A stretch of DNA of 64,000 bases from Thalassovita sp. Its GTDB lineage: Bacteria > Pseudomonadota > Alphaproteobacteria > Rhodobacterales > Rhodobacteraceae. The DNA is taken from NCBI GenBank assembly GCA_029212905.1, contig JARGPB010000011.1:73600-137599 (forward strand). Direction: 5' to 3'. The translations under genes were made by a program, and so were the position numbers. Shown here in pieces: positions 62,359 to 64,000 of the stretch. The notes beneath the pieces are model-generated. The model made no database searches. It had not been told where the DNA came from and saw only the letters and a list, made by a program, of their open reading frames with translations. Every line of letters begins with the position of its first letter. Position 1 is the first letter of the stretch.

Positions 62359-62446
62359 CGCTGCGACCTTACCTGACGGAAAGGGCTGGTCAAAGCTTGC
62401 CTGTCTGTTGCAGACTGCGCGCAACTGCAGCAACAAAAGACGTAGA

Positions 62447-62827
62447 ATGTCCGAAACAGACTCACGGCTAACCTTCAAGGAAATGTGCGCCAAGTTCGAT
62501 GTAACCCCGCGCACGTTACGCTATTACGAATATATCGAGCTGCTTCAGCCCGCGCGCGAAGGCCGGTCTCGGTTCTATGGCGCCCGCGAAGTGGCACGCA
62601 TGACCCTGATTCTACGAGGCCGCAAATGGGGCTATTCGTTAGAGGGCATCCGCCAATGGCTGCTGATCTATGAAAATGAGGGTACCGAGGCGCAGATGCG
62701 TGCCTGGGTCGAAAGCGCCGAGCGCAAACTGGACGAGCTGGCAGAGCAACGCCGACAGCTGGACGAGGCAATTCTGGAGCTACAGGATTCGCGTGACCGG
62801 ACAGCCGAGGCCCTGACAAAGCTCTGA
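62447..62827 (+). CDS. MerR-family transcriptional regulator (1)
   Basis: A 126-residue MerR protein with the winged helix at about 8-75 (FKEMCAKFDVTPRTLRYYEY) and a long C-terminal coiled coil (about 78-120). There is no cysteine metal site; the pattern fits regulators of acyl-CoA or amino-acid catabolism such as LiuR. It is closely related to the next MerR gene. Followed by a strong terminator. Confidence 0.9.
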   Translation: MSETDSRLTFKEMCAKFDVTPRTLRYYEYIELLQPAREGRSRFYGAREVARMTLILRGRKWGYSLEGIRQWLLIYENEGTEAQMRAWVESAERKLDELAEQRRQLDEAILELQDSRDRTAEALTKL

Positions 62828-62847
62828 CAATGCCCTGATTCAGGGGG

Positions 62848-62876
62848 AAAAAGGGCGGGGTCTTCCCCGCTTTTTT
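62848..62876 (+). terminator. Rho-independent terminator after MerR (1)
   Basis: GCGGGG (62855-62860) and CCCCGC (62865-62870) form the stem with loop TCTT, flanked by an A-run and followed by TTTTTT. Confidence 0.9.
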
Positions 62877-62889
62877 CATTTTTCAAGCA

Positions 62890-62987
62890 TGACGTCACGA
62901 AAGGAAATTACCCGTTCCCCAGGGTTACCTTGCTTGATCTTACGTCATCCCGCAAATGACGTGACGTACCGATTACGTCAACGTCAA
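62890..62987. promoter_or_regulatory. Cluster of ACGT boxes upstream of MerR (2)
   Basis: TGACGTCA at 62890, TTACGTCA at 62940, TGACGTGACGTA at 62957 and TTACGTCAACGTCAA at 62973-62987 lie within 100 bases. The last resembles LiuR-type operators. They are likely binding sites for one or both neighbouring MerR proteins. Confidence 0.6.
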
Positions 62988-63057
62988 TTCCTGTTGTAAC
63001 ACTATCGAAGTCACATCACGTTCTTGACCATCTGCTAAACTTTTCTGAGGGCAAGAC

Positions 63058-63465
63058 ATGTCTGTGACGAAAGAAACCATGACGATCCGCGAAATGTGTG
63101 ACGCATTCGAGGTGACTCCACGCACTTTGCGCTTCTACGAAGCCAAGGAGCTGCTGTTCCCCATCCGGGAAGGACAGAAACGTCTGTTCACTCATCGGGA
63201 CCGGGGGCGGCTCAAACTTATTTTGCGGGGCAAGCGTTTCGGCTTCAGCCTCGAGGAGATCCGCCAACTTCTGGATCTCTATAACATGGGGGATGCCCAG
63301 CAAACCCAGCTGGCGCGGACCTTCGAAGTCGCGCAGGACCGACTGCGGGACATGGAACGGCAACGCGATGAGCTGAACGAAGCCATCGAAGAGCTGAAAG
63401 AACAGATGAGGTGGGGCGAAAAGATGCTTACCTCGCTACAGCAACAGAAGAAGGCCGCCGAGTAA
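63058..63465 (+). CDS. MerR-family transcriptional regulator (2)
   Basis: A 135-residue MerR protein related over its whole length to the previous one (compare IREMCDAFEVTPRTLRFYEA; LILRGKRFGFSLEEIRQLLD). Coiled coil at about 85-130, no metal cysteines. It starts 26 bases ahead of an acyl-CoA dehydrogenase gene and probably controls that operon through the ACGT boxes upstream. Confidence 0.92.
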   Translation: MSVTKETMTIREMCDAFEVTPRTLRFYEAKELLFPIREGQKRLFTHRDRGRLKLILRGKRFGFSLEEIRQLLDLYNMGDAQQTQLARTFEVAQDRLRDMERQRDELNEAIEELKEQMRWGEKMLTSLQQQKKAAE

Positions 63466-63491
63466 CTCTTGGCGGAAGTGGGAGAGAGACC

Positions 63492-64000
63492 ATGCCGAGC
63501 TATACCGCACCGACAAAGGACATGCAGTTTGTGCTGCACGATCTGCTGAACGTCAGCCAGTCCGACATTCCGGGCTATGCTGATCTGGAACCGGATTTCA
63601 CCAGCGCCGTGCTGGAAGAAGCCGGTAAGATCACCTCCGAAGTTCTGGCCCCGTTGAACGTGGTCGGCGACAAAGAGGGCTGCGTGCTGGAAAATGGTGT
63701 GGTCCGCGTGCCCACAGGTTTCCAAGAGGCCTTCGATCAGGTGCGCGACGGCGGCTGGACCGGCCTGGACATGCCCGAGGAATACGGCGGTCAGAACATG
63801 CCCTATGTGATGGGCATCGCCGTCGGCGAAATGTTCAGCGCAGCCAACCAAGCCTTTACCATGTATCAAGGTCTGACCCACGGCGCGGCCTCGGCCATTC
63901 TGGCGCACGGGACCGACGCGCAGAAAGACACCTATCTGCCCAAGATGGTGTCCTGCGAATGGACCGGCACCATGAACCTGACCGAACCGCATTGCGGCAC
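63492..64000 (+). CDS. Acyl-CoA dehydrogenase (N-terminal part, runs off the window)
   Basis: 169 codons of an acyl-CoA dehydrogenase are visible and no stop is reached. The N-terminus MPSYTAPTKDMQFVLHDLLN is typical of the larger, about 590-residue subfamily that includes DmdC (methylmercaptopropionyl-CoA dehydrogenase). GWTGLDMPEEYGGQNMP and TGTMNLTEPHCG near the end are the family N-terminal and FAD-loop motifs. GGGAGAGAGACC precedes the ATG. Exact substrate cannot be decided from this part. Confidence 0.9.
   Translation, partial: MPSYTAPTKDMQFVLHDLLNVSQSDIPGYADLEPDFTSAVLEEAGKITSEVLAPLNVVGDKEGCVLENGVVRVPTGFQEAFDQVRDGGWTGLDMPEEYGGQNMPYVMGIAVGEMFSAANQAFTMYQGLTHGAASAILAHGTDAQKDTYLPKMVSCEWTGTMNLTEPHCG

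Noticed and set aside
62890..62987. ACGT boxes as a CRISPR-like or tandem repeat array
   Set aside because: The copies are short, unevenly spaced and palindromic, which fits operators and not an array.

Overview
The window looks like chromosomal DNA of an alphaproteobacterium of the Rhodobacteraceae (Rhodobacter/Roseobacter lineage). Support comes from the GC-rich coding sequence, dense operons with ATGA overlaps, the Rhodobacter-type gene order hupTUV-hypF-hupSLC-hupDFGHJK-hypAB-hupR-hypCDE, bioMNY, and interspersed hairpin/GAGTATTT...GATGAA repeats. No phage, transposase, CRISPR array or rRNA was seen. One tRNA (Gly-TCC) is present.

Layout. 1-2.9 kb: alpha-methylacyl-CoA racemase-like, enoyl-CoA hydratase and nitronate monooxygenase genes (+). 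3.1-6.3 kb: copper module, cueR-copA (-) diverging from copZ (+), with two CueR-type 19-bp-spacer promoters between them. 6.3-25.5 kb: a complete [NiFe] hydrogenase locus, all on the minus strand and about 19 kb long. It encodes the H2-sensing hydrogenase and kinase (HupUV, HupT), the membrane uptake hydrogenase (HupSLC), the whole maturation set and the response regulator HupR. HupS carries the six-cysteine proximal cluster pattern of O2-tolerant enzymes. HupR has lost the sigma-54 contact motif and Walker B acidic residues. An unlisted 59-residue membrane protein lies between hupL and hupC, and a terminator separates hupC from hupD.

25.6-28.2 kb: an FAD monooxygenase with a small DUF2783-like partner and a divergent LuxR-type regulator. 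28.2-33.6 kb: corrinoid salvage, with a cobalamin riboswitch followed by btuB-btuF-btuC-btuD-cbiZ (-). 33.6-42.2 kb: a GNAT/GntR pair divergent from a PotABCD-like ABC importer plus Asp/Glu racemase, facing B12-dependent ethanolamine ammonia-lyase eutBC. I read 28-42 kb as one metabolic neighbourhood: acquire and remodel corrinoid, import an amine, and cleave it with an AdoCbl enzyme, without a microcompartment or eutA in view.

42.4-50.6 kb: acyl-CoA synthetase, BON-LysM protein, MsbA-like ABC exporter, a voltage-sensor-type K+ channel with a C-terminal zinc ribbon, Lrp/LysE pair, tRNA-Gly, fabI and a small membrane protein. 50.7-58.8 kb: tex, bioYNM (biotin ECF importer with a BioR-like box), periplasmic 5'-nucleotidase, DUF952, pyrD and arsC. 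58.8-64 kb: MATE exporter, two thioesterases, a 10-TM metal transporter behind a Fur/Mur-like box, two tandem MerR regulators and a truncated acyl-CoA dehydrogenase running off the end, behind a cluster of ACGT boxes.

All family assignments come from reading motifs and gene context; no database search was run. Large open frames opposite real genes are common here because of the GC-rich third positions and were discarded.
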